64,000 bases of DNA, from NCBI GenBank assembly GCA_026410415.1, contig JAPMLR010000004.1:62001-126000 (forward strand). The letters run 5' to 3'. Shown here in pieces: positions 1 to 8,155 of the stretch. A program made the translations under genes and the position numbers. The stretch is from Denitratimonas yunnanensis (SeqCode). Its GTDB lineage: Bacteria > Pseudomonadota > Gammaproteobacteria > Xanthomonadales > Xanthomonadaceae. Each line of letters opens with the position of its first letter. Positions within the stretch are counted from its first letter, which is position 1. The notes below the pieces were generated by a model. It ran no database searches and was not told where the DNA came from. It saw only the letters and a list, made by a program, of their open reading frames with translations.

Positions 1-2036
1 ATGCCGACGTGCGCGATGGCCAGTGCCGGCGCGTCGTTGACGCCGTCGCCGGCCATCGCCACGACGTGGCCCCGGGCGCGCAGTTCGGAAACGATACGAG
101 CCTTGCCTTCGGGCGTGACCTCCGCCTCCACCCGCGCGATGTCGAGCGTATCGGCGACAACCTGTGCGGTGGTGCGGTTGTCACCGGTCAGCATCACGAT
201 CTCGATGCCATCGGCGCGAAGGCGGGCGAGTGCCTCGGCTGTGGTGGGCTTGATCGGGTCGGCCACCGCCAGCGCGCCCGCGGGTGCACCATCCACGGCG
301 AGCATCACTGCTGTCTTGCCCTGAGCCTGAAGCTGGGCGAGCTGCGCATCAAGGTGGCATGTCTCCACGCCTGCGCGGCGCATCAGCGCATGATTGCCGA
401 GCAATACATGCCGGCCCCGCACGGTGCCTTCGATGCCGATGCCGGTATGCGAGACGAAATCGGTCACTGCATCCACGGCAAGCCCGCGATCGCGCGCCGC
501 CGTGACGATGGCATGGGCGAGCGGGTGTTCGCTGCCACTCTCCAGCGCCGCAGCCAGCGCGAGCACGGTATTTTGGCTATCAGTCGCGTTCCCGTGGGCA
601 TCGCGGGCGAGGACATCGGTGAGCACCGGTTTGCCCAGCGTCAACGTGCCGGTCTTGTCCAACACCAGCGTATCGATTTTCCCCAGCGTTTCGATGGCTT
701 CGGCATTGCGGAACAGCACGCCCATCTGCGCACCGCGCCCGGTCGCGACCATGATCGAGATCGGCGTCGCCAGCCCGAGCGCGCAGGGGCAGGCGATGAT
801 GAGCACGGCCACCGCATTGACCAGCGCCAGGCCGAAGCGCGGCTCGGGGCCGAACACGGCCCACAGTACGAAGGTGAGCAGAGAGATCGCGACCACGGCA
901 GGCACGAACCAACCGGCCACGCGGTCGGCGATGCGTTGCAACGGCGCGCGCGAACGCTGCGCCTCTGCCACCAGTTGCACGATGCGGGCAAGCTGGGTGT
1001 CGGCCCCGATCTTGTCCGCGCGCATCACGACACTGCCGGTGGTGTTGAGCGTGCCGGCGCGCAGCGCGTCGCCGGGGCCACGCGGCTGCGGGATGGATTC
1101 GCCGGTCAACATGGATTCGTCGAAGCTGCTTCCGCCCTCGACGACGGTACCGTCCACCGGCACCTTGGCGCCGGGCAACACGCGCAGCAGATCGCCGACT
1201 GCCACTTCGTCCAGTGGCACATCGCGCTCGTCGCCGGCGGCGTCGATGCGGCGTGCGGTTTTCGGTGCCAGATCGAGCAGCGCACGCAAGGCCGCGCCGG
1301 TGCGGTGGCGGGCGCGCAGTTCCAGCCATTCGCCCAGCAGCACCAGCGCGACGATGACGGCGGCGGCCTCGAAATACAGCCCGACCTGGCCGTGCGCATC
1401 ACGGAAAGCAGCGGGGAATAGCTGCGGCGCCAGCGTGGCGACGACGCTGTAGCCATAGGCCACGCCCACACCCAGCCCGATCAGCGTATACATGTTCGGA
1501 TTGCGTGCTCGCAGCGAATCGGCGAAGCGCCGGAACAGCGGTGCCGCGCCCCACATCACCACCACCGTGGACAGCGCGAACTCGATCCACTTGCCCCAAG
1601 CGGGGGGATGCGTACCGAGGACATGTGGAACCATCGCCACCAGCATCACCGGCAAGGCGAAGGTCGCGCTGATCCAGAAGCGGTTGCGTACCGAGGCGAT
1701 CTCGGCTTTGGCATGGCCGTCGTCGGCGCTGGGCAGCATCGGCTCCAGCGCCATGCCGCAGATCGGACAGGAAGCGGGGCCGTCGCGGACGATTTCCGGG
1801 TGCATCGGGCAGGTCCATTGCGCGTCGTCGGGGATCGGGCCGGCGACAGGTTTGGACGTGTGGCCGTGGCAACAGGCGTGCACGGCGGGCGCGGCTTCCC
1901 CGGAAGTTTCCGGCCTCATTGCCGCCCCGCAGCGTCCTTCGCCGCACTTGCCTTCAGGCGGCGCGGGTTCGGGTTTCTTCGATCCGCGGCAGGGGGATGC
2001 GGGTGCCAGGTCGCGGGGTGGTTTTCCGGTGTGCAT
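1..2036 (-). CDS. copA: Heavy-metal (copper-type) P1B ATPase, 3' end outside window
   Basis: An ion-pumping P-type ATPase of the inner membrane, probably exporting Cu(I)/Ag(I). Reading leftwards from the ATG at 2036, the visible 678 residues contain a Cys-rich head (GKCGEGRCGA, ~30-39), a YHS-like heavy-metal-binding motif (TCPMHPEI ~73 and CPICGM ~89) in place of the usual CxxC metal domain, the CPC transport motif (416-418), the phosphorylated DKTGT (Asp460), the SEHPLA motif, TGDN (~617) and GDGVNDAPA (~663). The frame stays open to the left edge, so the last membrane helices are missing. A second in-frame ATG at 1919 would give a shorter head; 2036 is preferred because an AGAG element precedes it and the Cys-rich head looks functional. 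Family assignment is firm; metal specificity is inferred from CPC plus the CPxCGM domain. Confidence 0.93.
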   Translation of the reverse strand, partial: MHTGKPPRDLAPASPCRGSKKPEPAPPEGKCGEGRCGAAMRPETSGEAAPAVHACCHGHTSKPVAGPIPDDAQWTCPMHPEIVRDGPASCPICGMALEPMLPSADDGHAKAEIASVRNRFWISATFALPVMLVAMVPHVLGTHPPAWGKWIEFALSTVVVMWGAAPLFRRFADSLRARNPNMYTLIGLGVGVAYGYSVVATLAPQLFPAAFRDAHGQVGLYFEAAAVIVALVLLGEWLELRARHRTGAALRALLDLAPKTARRIDAAGDERDVPLDEVAVGDLLRVLPGAKVPVDGTVVEGGSSFDESMLTGESIPQPRGPGDALRAGTLNTTGSVVMRADKIGADTQLARIVQLVAEAQRSRAPLQRIADRVAGWFVPAVVAISLLTFVLWAVFGPEPRFGLALVNAVAVLIIACPCALGLATPISIMVATGRGAQMGVLFRNAEAIETLGKIDTLVLDKTGTLTLGKPVLTDVLARDAHGNATDSQNTVLALAAALESGSEHPLAHAIVTAARDRGLAVDAVTDFVSHTGIGIEGTVRGRHVLLGNHALMRRAGVETCHLDAQLAQLQAQGKTAVMLAVDGAPAGALAVADPIKPTTAEALARLRADGIEIVMLTGDNRTTAQVVADTLDIARVEAEVTPEGKARIVSELRARGHVVAMAGDGVNDAPALAIAHVG

Positions 2037-2146
2037 GGAAAGCTCTTCGTGGCGATGGGTGAAGGTGAGGTATGGATCGTGATGTATGGCACGGAGCCGG
2101 GAAATGCCAGTCGGGCTATGCTTGGCCTCCCCTCAGGAGCAGCCCC

Positions 2147-2824
2147 ATGATCCGTGTCCACCATCTGGAAAACTCCCGTTCGCAACGCATCCTCTGGCTG
2201 CTGGAGGAACTCGGTCTGGAGTACGAGGTGGTGCACTACGCGCGCGACCCCGAGACGATGCTGGCACCGCCGGCATTGCGCGCGATCCATCCGCTCGGCA
2301 AATCGCCGGTGGTGGAGGACGCAGGCGACATGCTGGCCGAATCGGCCGCGATCTGCGAAATCCTCGTGCAACGCCATGGCAAGGATACGCTCTGGCTGGA
2401 GCCGGGCAGCACCGAATGGGCGCGCTCGCTGTACTGGCTGCACTTCGCCGAAGGCTCGGCGATGCCGCCACTGCTGATGAAGCTGGTGTTCGACCGCATT
2501 CGTCGCACCCGCACGCCGTTTTTCGTCAAGCCCATCCTGCGTGGCGTGGCCGACAAGGTCGGAAAGTTGCTGATCACGCCGCAGATCGACGATCAACTGG
2601 CGTATATCGATGACGAACTGGCGAAGATGCCCTGGTTCGCCGGGGAGCGGTTCTCTGCCGCCGACATCATGATGAGTTTTCCACTCGAGGCCGCCGCCGC
2701 GCGCGTGGGGCTGGGCAAGCGCCACAGCCGTATCGCGGCCTTTCTGCAGCGCATCCATGCGCGCCCGGCCTACCGCCGCGCGCTGGAGCGCGGCGGACCG
2801 TACGCCATCATCGGCGCGGAGTGA
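2147..2824 (+). CDS. Glutathione S-transferase family protein
   Basis: A 225-residue soluble protein with the two-domain GST layout. The N-terminal thioredoxin-like half starts SRSQRILWLLEEL, has a cis-Pro segment (SPVV, 53-56) and the E65-S66 pair that binds the gamma-glutamyl part of glutathione. The helical C-terminal half carries the N-capping box (FSAADIM, ~170). The start is the ATG at 2147, preceded by AGGAG at 2135-2139; upstream in-frame codons encode no GST-like residues. It stands alone between oppositely oriented genes, so context gives no substrate. Confidence 0.9.
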   Translation: MIRVHHLENSRSQRILWLLEELGLEYEVVHYARDPETMLAPPALRAIHPLGKSPVVEDAGDMLAESAAICEILVQRHGKDTLWLEPGSTEWARSLYWLHFAEGSAMPPLLMKLVFDRIRRTRTPFFVKPILRGVADKVGKLLITPQIDDQLAYIDDELAKMPWFAGERFSAADIMMSFPLEAAAARVGLGKRHSRIAAFLQRIHARPAYRRALERGGPYAIIGAE

Positions 2825-2886
2825 GATGAAGAAGCCGCGGGCTTGGCACGCAGGCGCGGCCGGAAAAGTCGCGCTCCCGGGGCGGA

Positions 2887-4173
2887 CTACGGTGTTTTCT
2901 TTCGCTCCCGCGAACGTGATGCGGCTACCGGCGCATTGTGCGCCCGGATGAAGTCGCGCACTTGCGGATACACCGTTTCGCGCCAGCGACGGCCGCTGAA
3001 AATGCCGTAGTGGCCGGCGCCTTCCACCACCAGATGCTGCTTGCGCGCGGCCGGAATCCCGCTGCACAGATCCTGCGCCGCCTCGGTCTGGCCGAGTCCG
3101 GAGATGTCGTCCAGTTCGCCCTCGATGGTGAGCAGGGCAGAGCTGCGGATGTCTTCCGGTGCGACGCGCCGATCGCGCACATGCCACTCGCCTTTCGGCA
3201 GCAGATGCTTCTGGAACACGATTTCGATGGTGTCCAGATAAAACGCCGCATCCATGTCCAGCACGGCGTTGTATTCGTCATAGAAACGGCGATGCGATTC
3301 GGCATCCTCCATGTCGCCGCGCAGCAGGTCCTTGTAGAAATCCCAGTGCGACTGGAAATGCCGGCCCGGGTTCATCGCGATGAATCCGGCATGCTGCAAG
3401 AACCCCGGATACACCTTGCGACCGTGTCCCGGATAGTTTGGCGGCACCTCGTGGATGACGTTGTTCTTGAACCAGTACAGCGGCTTGGTCGTCGCCAGCG
3501 AATTGACCTGGGTCGGACTGCGGCGCGGGTCGATCGGACCGCCCATCATCGTCAGCGACAGCGGCGTGTCCTCGCCTGCCGAGGCCATCAACGACACCGC
3601 CGCCATCACCGGCACGGTGGGTTGGCAAACCGAGATCACGTGCAGGTTGCGTGCGCCGATGTGGCGGATGAAATCCTGCACCGTGTCGATGTAGTCGGCG
3701 AGCGAGAAGGTGCCTTCGGAGGTGGGCACCATGCGCGCGTCCACCCAGTCGGTGATGTAGACCTTGTGATCGTGGAGCAGGGTGCGCACGGTGTCGCGCA
3801 GCAGGGTGGAGTGATGGCCGGACAGGGGCGCGACTACCAGCACGGTCGGGTCATCCTTGAGTGCGCTGATGCAGGCGGCATCGTCGGAAAAACGCTTGAA
3901 GCGCAAGAGCTTGCAGAACGGCGTTTCCTTCACCGTGCGCTGCAATACCGCGACCTCGGTGCCGTGCGCCGGCACCTGGGTCAGCCCGAACTCCGGCTTT
4001 TCGTAGTCCTTGCCGATGCGGTACGCCAGCTCGTAATCGGCCGCCATGCGCGACGCGCCGGGCAGGTGTGCGTACAGGCTCCCGGGCTCGGAAAAAATCC
4101 GCGATCCGGCTTCCGCCAGATAGGTGTACGGCGACATCAAGGCGCGTTGCATTTCGTGCAGGGCGTACAGCAT
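2887..4173 (-). CDS. phaZ: Intracellular poly(3-hydroxybutyrate) depolymerase
   Basis: A 428-residue protein of the PhaZa1-type intracellular PHB depolymerase family, which mobilises stored polyester granules. The cysteine nucleophile sits in a lipase-box-like SVCQP motif (Cys183); Asp355 (GELDD) and His388 (EGAGHYG) complete a triad whose positions equal those I recall for the Ralstonia enzyme. There is no signal peptide, consistent with cytoplasmic action on native granules. The ATG at 4173 has GGAG about 8 bases upstream; a longer open frame to 4272 adds residues unlike the family. No polymer synthase gene is in the window; a thiolase at 29 kb could serve the same metabolism. Confidence 0.92.
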   Translation of the reverse strand: MLYALHEMQRALMSPYTYLAEAGSRIFSEPGSLYAHLPGASRMAADYELAYRIGKDYEKPEFGLTQVPAHGTEVAVLQRTVKETPFCKLLRFKRFSDDAACISALKDDPTVLVVAPLSGHHSTLLRDTVRTLLHDHKVYITDWVDARMVPTSEGTFSLADYIDTVQDFIRHIGARNLHVISVCQPTVPVMAAVSLMASAGEDTPLSLTMMGGPIDPRRSPTQVNSLATTKPLYWFKNNVIHEVPPNYPGHGRKVYPGFLQHAGFIAMNPGRHFQSHWDFYKDLLRGDMEDAESHRRFYDEYNAVLDMDAAFYLDTIEIVFQKHLLPKGEWHVRDRRVAPEDIRSSALLTIEGELDDISGLGQTEAAQDLCSGIPAARKQHLVVEGAGHYGIFSGRRWRETVYPQVRDFIRAHNAPVAASRSRERKKTP

Positions 4174-4277
4174 GGGATGGCTCCAGAAGCGCAAGAGAAC
4201 GATTCTACTGCGGTGCAGCACGATGTGCGTGGAGACGTTCGTCGCAAACATGCACAGCCAGACCGCAGCCACATCCC

Positions 4278-4360
4278 GTAGGTCGGGGTTACACCCCCGA
4301 CGGCGGCAGGTCAGGGTTACACCCCCGACGCTGGTAGGTCGGGGTTACACCCCCGACGGA
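4278..4360. repeat. Three tandem copies of a ~28-bp REP-like palindrome
   Basis: Three near-identical units start at about 4278, 4305 and 4334. Each contains GTCGGGGTTACACCCCCGAC or a one-base variant (the middle copy has TCAGGG), an imperfect hairpin. They lie between the 5' side of phaZ and the 3' end of the repeat-protein gene. A related single copy with a 7-bp stem lies at 14570-14589, after nlpD, so this is probably a dispersed REP-type family; transcription-end or RNA-stability roles are inference. Confidence 0.85.
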
Positions 4361-4365
4361 CGTGC

Positions 4366-4701
4366 TCACCGCATCCCCAACCCCCGCGGCGGCCCGTTCC
4401 ATCCGGCCTGACTGGCGTAATCGGCCTCGAACACCTTGATATCGGCCTGCGAGGCATAGGGAACAAAAAACACTTTGACCTGCGCATCCGAAGCGTGGCG
4501 CGCGCGCCACCACATCGCATCGCCCTTGGCCTCGCTGCGGTATGTCACCCAGTGGATGCGCAGATCGGCCTGTGAGGCGTAGCGCACGCGATACACCTTC
4601 AGATCGGCCTGCGAGGCGTACGTCACTTCGTGGATGGTCAGCGCCGAAACCGGAGCGGCCATCGCGACGCCGAAAATGAGGGCGAACAGCCGGTGCGTCA
4701 T
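4366..4701 (-). CDS. Exported protein of six 13-residue repeats (DUF6150-like)
   Basis: A 111-residue protein with a signal peptide (hydrophobic LFALIFGVAMAA, cleavage near APVSA/LT). The mature part is essentially six tandem units of about 13 residues with consensus K-V-x-x-V-x-Y-A-S-Q-A-D-x; four units keep YASQA, and one reads YRSEAKGD. This matches what I recall of the DUF6150 repeat family; molecular function is not known to me. The ATG at 4701 overlaps the stop codon of the WYL regulator gene (ATGA), so the two are probably translationally coupled. REP-like palindromes follow the stop codon. Confidence 0.8.
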   Translation of the reverse strand: MTHRLFALIFGVAMAAPVSALTIHEVTYASQADLKVYRVRYASQADLRIHWVTYRSEAKGDAMWWRARHASDAQVKVFFVPYASQADIKVFEADYASQAGWNGPPRGLGMR

Positions 4702-5711
4702 GCGTTGTCCTCTGAATACCGCGCCGACAGCGCGGAAAACTCCTCGGCCAGACGCTGCCGAAGCGATGCCGGTGCCAGTACTTCCAGTGCGGTGCCATGA
4801 CTGCGCAGCCACCACACCAGCCGTTCGCTCTCGCGTACCGTCGCCTGCACCAACCACGTATCCGAACCCTCGCCTTCCGGCGCGATGCGCTGATCCTTCG
4901 ACAGCCGCCGCTCTTCCAGATGTCGTGCCAGCCAGCCGTGTACACGCAGTTGCAGATGCAGCTCCCCGGTGCCGGGAAAATCGAGTGGCGATTGCTCGCG
5001 CAGATAGGCGGCCAGATCGAAATCCGCAGGTTGTCTGGCAGGCACGTCGAGCAGTTCGGGCTTGCTCATCCGATGCAGCGCCAGAAGCCGCAGGTCGTCG
5101 TATTGCCACACCATGGCGACCAGATAGCCGACCTGGCCCATGTACACCAGCGCTACCGGATGGAGATCGAAACGGCGCGCCTTCTCTGCTTCCGCCGCGC
5201 GGTAGTCCACCGCGACGACGCGGCAGTGCAGCAACCCCTCATGCACCGCAGCGAGCGTGTCGGGCGCGACCTCGGGTACCTGCAACGGCGGTCCATCCTC
5301 GATCACCGCCACCCGCTTGCGCCAGCGTGCCAGCGGCGCATCGGCCAGCGTCTTCAGCGTTGCCTTCGCCGACGAAAGCCGCGGCTGCAAACTGGCCCAC
5401 GCGCCCGATGGCAATAACGGTTTCAGATAGCGCGCCAGCAATTCCAGTTCCAGCGCCTCACCCGTGGTCAACCCCGGTGCGATCAGATCCGCCGCACCCG
5501 CCTGCCAGCACCACCCCGCAGGCCGCCCACTCTCATCGCAGACGATGGGATAACGCGTCGAGAGCTTGTGCAGATCGCGCTCGACGCTGCGCTTGTCGAT
5601 CTCGAAACCCGCACCGAGCAGATGCGCATGCACATCGCCCGCCGTGACTTTGCGCGGATGGCGCGGGATGGCGCGCAGGGTTTCCAGATGGCGAAGCGTG
5701 GTGTCGGACAT
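4698..5711 (-). CDS. WYL-domain transcriptional regulator
   Basis: A 337-residue regulator. An N-terminal winged-helix segment (about residues 1-60, TLRHLETLRAIPRHPRKVTAGDV and SVERDLHKL) is followed by a WYL domain (about 130-220), where the signature is seen as GYLVAM with LHPVALVYMG before it. WYL proteins bind ligands or nucleic acid and control nearby genes. Start chosen at MSDTTLR (5711); an in-frame upstream ATG exists, but the intervening sequence has no HTH-like content. Its stop overlaps the start of the exported repeat protein, suggesting it regulates or accompanies that gene. The ligand is unknown. Confidence 0.85.
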   Translation of the reverse strand: MSDTTLRHLETLRAIPRHPRKVTAGDVHAHLLGAGFEIDKRSVERDLHKLSTRYPIVCDESGRPAGWCWQAGAADLIAPGLTTGEALELELLARYLKPLLPSGAWASLQPRLSSAKATLKTLADAPLARWRKRVAVIEDGPPLQVPEVAPDTLAAVHEGLLHCRVVAVDYRAAEAEKARRFDLHPVALVYMGQVGYLVAMVWQYDDLRLLALHRMSKPELLDVPARQPADFDLAAYLREQSPLDFPGTGELHLQLRVHGWLARHLEERRLSKDQRIAPEGEGSDTWLVQATVRESERLVWWLRSHGTALEVLAPASLRQRLAEEFSALSARYSEDNA

Positions 5712-5802
5712 GGGAGCGGCCGGTTCGGATTGGCCGCAGCATACGACAGCGGCTGTCGTCCTTTTCTCCATCACGGTGGCGTGTGCCCGAATCCCGTTCT
5801 TT

Positions 5803-6543
5803 TCAACCCAGCACTTCCGGCAACACCGCCGCCGCACTCCCGCGCACGCACACATGCGCCACGGCGGAAAGTTCGGTTTCCAGCGGATTGATTTCCACCA
5901 CCGCCGCCCCCGCGTCGCGCGCCACCAAGGGCAATCCCGCCGCCGGATGCACGATGCCGGACGTGCCGACCACCAGCATCAGATCGCACGCCGCCGATGC
6001 CGCCACCGCCTGCGTGAAAGCCGCCTCCGGCAGGTTCTCGCCGAACCACACCACGCCCGGACGGATCAGCCCGCCGCAATGCGCGCAGCGCGGCGGTTCC
6101 ACGCGCATCGGTGTGGTGCCGGAATCAGGAATCGCCACCTCGCCATGCGGCCGCGCGCAGGCGAAGCAGCGATGGGCGAACAGGCCGCCATGCAGATGCA
6201 GCACATCACCGCTTCCGGCGCGTTCGTGCAGGTCATCGACGTTCTGCGTGACGATGCGGATGGTGTGCGTCTCCGCAGCCATCGCCAGCGCCACATGCCC
6301 GGCATTGGGCACCGCCGCGCGAACCAGCCCCATGCGCCACAGATACCAGCCCCACACCAGCGCCGGATCGGCCTGCCATGCCTCCGGCGTTGCCAGGTGT
6401 TCGGGCGAATACTCCGCCCACAAGCCGCGCGGGGCTTGCCGGAACGTCGGGATACCGCTCTCGGCAGACATGCCCGCGCCGGTGAGGACGACGATGTTGC
6501 TGCGGTTCTGGACGAGGCGTTTGGCTTGGTCGATGGTGGGCAT
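5803..6543 (-). CDS. cobB: Sir2-family NAD-dependent protein deacylase
   Basis: A 246-residue sirtuin that removes acyl groups from lysines using NAD. Visible motifs: GAGMSAESGIPTFR (22-35, NAD binding), TQNVDDLH (99-106), catalytic His118 in LHGG, two Cys pairs for the structural zinc (126/129 and 153/156) and VVGTSG. Tyr67 and Arg70 (WYLWR) match the YxxR signature that in class III sirtuins favours succinyl- or malonyl-lysine, so desuccinylation is a reasonable inference. Start at 6543 with GGAA 7 bases upstream; an ATG at 6597 is possible but adds an atypical tail. Confidence 0.92.
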   Translation of the reverse strand: MPTIDQAKRLVQNRSNIVVLTGAGMSAESGIPTFRQAPRGLWAEYSPEHLATPEAWQADPALVWGWYLWRMGLVRAAVPNAGHVALAMAAETHTIRIVTQNVDDLHERAGSGDVLHLHGGLFAHRCFACARPHGEVAIPDSGTTPMRVEPPRCAHCGGLIRPGVVWFGENLPEAAFTQAVAASAACDLMLVVGTSGIVHPAAGLPLVARDAGAAVVEINPLETELSAVAHVCVRGSAAAVLPEVLG

Positions 6544-6613
6544 GGCGGGCGGGTTCCAGGGCAAATGAGGCGGCAGGTTGCGCCTCACCTGCGACAAAGA
6601 TTGTCGCCCGCAT

Positions 6614-7000
6614 TCACGACGTGCCCGTGACCTTCGACATCAAGGTCATCCGGCTTTGTGGGGATTCCCGGAACCCGTAGTGTTCGTAGAACTGCTTGGC
6701 CGATTCGTCGAAGGTGTGTACCAGCAAGGCGCGCACGCCAGCGTGCTGTGCGATATCGGCAGTGCGTTTCACCGCATCTTTCAGCAGCGCGCCGCCGAGT
6801 TGGATTCCTTGCGCACGCCGATCCACGGCAAGCCGGGCCAGTACCATCACGGGAATCGGGTCCGGCATGTTGCGCCTCACCCCGCCCGTGGCAAGTTCAT
6901 GCGTCAGGCTACCCGCAGCCAGTGCGTAGTAGCCATACACCACGCCTTGCGCATCGGCGACGACGAAGCATCGGCTTGCGCCACTCACATGGTTGTGCAA
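6614..7000 (-). pseudogene. GNAT acetyltransferase (TacT-like), N-terminally truncated
   Basis: The reading frame keeps the core of a toxin-type GNAT: SGASRCFVVAD, YGYYALAAGS, VMVLARLAVD, QGIQLGGALLKDA (acetyl-CoA loop) and FYEHYGF. Relatives have roughly 35-40 further residues before SGASR; here they are replaced, at about 6990-6996, by the interior of an IS5-type transposase gene. No normal start codon remains, only TTG at 7000. Such GNATs usually follow a DUF1778-type antitoxin gene; none is present, consistent with deletion of the 5' part and the antitoxin. Probably inactive. Confidence 0.8.
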
Positions 7001-7268
7001 AGCGGCGCATCACCGGCGTGTCGTGCAAGGCTTCTTCCATCGCAGGATCGCTCAATGCGTACCACTGTTGCAGGAAGTGGATGCGCAGCATCGTCGCCAG
7101 TGCATACGGCTGCCGATCCGGACGGCCCAGCGTCGGATAATGCGGTGCGATCAGCTTCAGCAGCGCCTGCCACGGCACCACGCGATCCATCTGCGACAGG
7201 AATATCTCGCGCCGCGTTTGTTTGCGCTGGCACAGGTCTTCCGCGTCGCCGAACGTCAGTTGTATCAC
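6996..7268 (-). pseudogene. IS5-type transposase, N-terminal fragment
   Basis: About 91 residues of an expected ~320 remain, corresponding to the N-terminal domain that precedes the DDE catalytic region. GTG start at 7268. After MRRFA the frame runs through GNAT sequence in another phase and stops at 6909. It cannot be active alone. Confidence 0.85.
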
Positions 7269-7327
7269 AGGGCTTCCAGAACAGATGCGCCATTGTCGCG
7301 CGAACAAGGGGGTTGTTCAGAGCTTCC
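6996..7327 (-). mobile_element. IS5-family element remnant, left end plus transposase 5' third
   Basis: The leftward-reading remnant begins at a terminal sequence at 7313-7327 (GGAAGCTCTGAACAA read on the minus strand), preceded by TTAG (7328-7331), which fits the YTAR target of the IS5 group. The transposase starts with GTG at 7268 and reads IQLTFGDAEDL, KQTRREIFL, DRVVPWQALL, YALATMLRIHFLQQWYALSDPAMEEALHDTP, then MRRFA, where homology ends at about 6996. The DDE catalytic core and the right end are gone; the sequence continues directly into the GNAT frame. Confidence 0.85.
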
Positions 7328-7343
7328 CTAAAGCAAAAGCCAT

Positions 7344-8155
7344 TCACCGTTCCCAGTTTGTAGTTTTAATGAAATCTGCAAGAATATCGCGCCCTCTTTT
7401 GTTGCCATAACTTTTGGCGATTTTGTTCCACCATGCGCAACCAGGGTGTGGTGTTGCAATCACTGGCGCAGAAATTGGCGTGGTCTGATTGAAGTTCCAA
7501 AATGATAGCATGGAGAGGAAGATGATGGCGGTTGGTTTGAACTTGTCGTGATGAAAATTAAACCTGATTAGTGTCGAACCTCAGCCGCAAATTTCAGGAG
7601 GGCGCGGCACCATGCGGTTTCGTGACTTTTCGTCGTACTGCCACAGAAAACTGGCGAGCATCACCACATGAGCCGCACAGGACGGTCATTTCCGCCCGGC
7701 GCGGGCAGCTGAGGTTCGACGCTAATCAGGAAATTAAATGCCTGGTTGGCAAATTCAACGTCCTTTGGTGTTGCTTTCAAGGACTCCCCATTTAGTCCGG
7801 GGCGCAAGAAGAAGTTGTAAAATACAACATGATCTGCCACGTGCTTGTATTCGGGGAAATGTGGGCCATTTTCATTTATCTCCCAGAACGAGTTTGCAAA
7901 AATGGAAAATGATGGATTTGCGAAATTTTCATCACAGGCAGATTTAACAACTCCTGCTGTATCAATATGGTCCTTCTCTTCTGGGTTCAGGGTGCTGCTG
8001 TTTTTTCCATACCACGTTTCCGTATCCAGGTGTTGTGTGGCTTCATCTGGAAGATAGTGGCTTTCACCAATAAGGAGAAGCCTGGGGGCATTGCCGCAGC
8101 CGTATTTGCTGCCTACATGCGGCTTCATCATTGGGTACTGCTCATAAAATTTCAT
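7344..8155 (-). pseudogene. Unknown protein gene split by a 168-bp MITE
   Basis: The 5' part (ATG 8155) encodes MKFYEQYPMMKPHVGSKYG, then LLLIGESHYLP, DTETWYG, NPSFSIFANSFW and VVFYNFFLRPG, and reads into the inserted element after EFANQAFNF. The 3' part resumes after the insert as HHDKFKPTAIIFLSML, PVIATPHPGCAWW and ends NWER-stop at 7344. Removing 7563-7730 and one 8-bp target copy restores a single 636-bp frame of 211 residues. The insert plus duplication is 176 bp, so it shifts the frame. The GES(H)Y and HPGxxWW patterns recall the uracil-DNA-glycosylase superfamily, but this is only a guess. GC content is visibly below that of the flanks, suggesting recent acquisition. Confidence 0.82.
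7563..7730. mobile_element. 168-bp MITE with 23-bp inverted ends and 8-bp target duplication
   Basis: The ends at 7563-7585 and 7708-7730 are inverted repeats differing at one base, each beginning CCTGATTAG. They are flanked by identical AAATTAAA copies at 7555-7562 and 7731-7738. No open frame fits inside. It interrupts the unknown gene on the minus strand. An 8-bp AT-rich duplication points to a DDE transposase supplied in trans; the parent IS family is not identified. Confidence 0.93.

Noticed and set aside
9..1421. A 470-codon plus-strand open frame at the left edge
   Set aside because: It is antisense to the P-type ATPase, whose motifs are unambiguous on the minus strand.
1916..3187. 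A 423-codon minus-strand frame across GST and phaZ
   Set aside because: It overlaps two well supported genes and its translation matches neither family; it is a chance frame.
4278..4360. Possible CRISPR array
   Set aside because: Three units with almost no spacer between palindromes, no unique ~30-bp spacers and no cas genes nearby.
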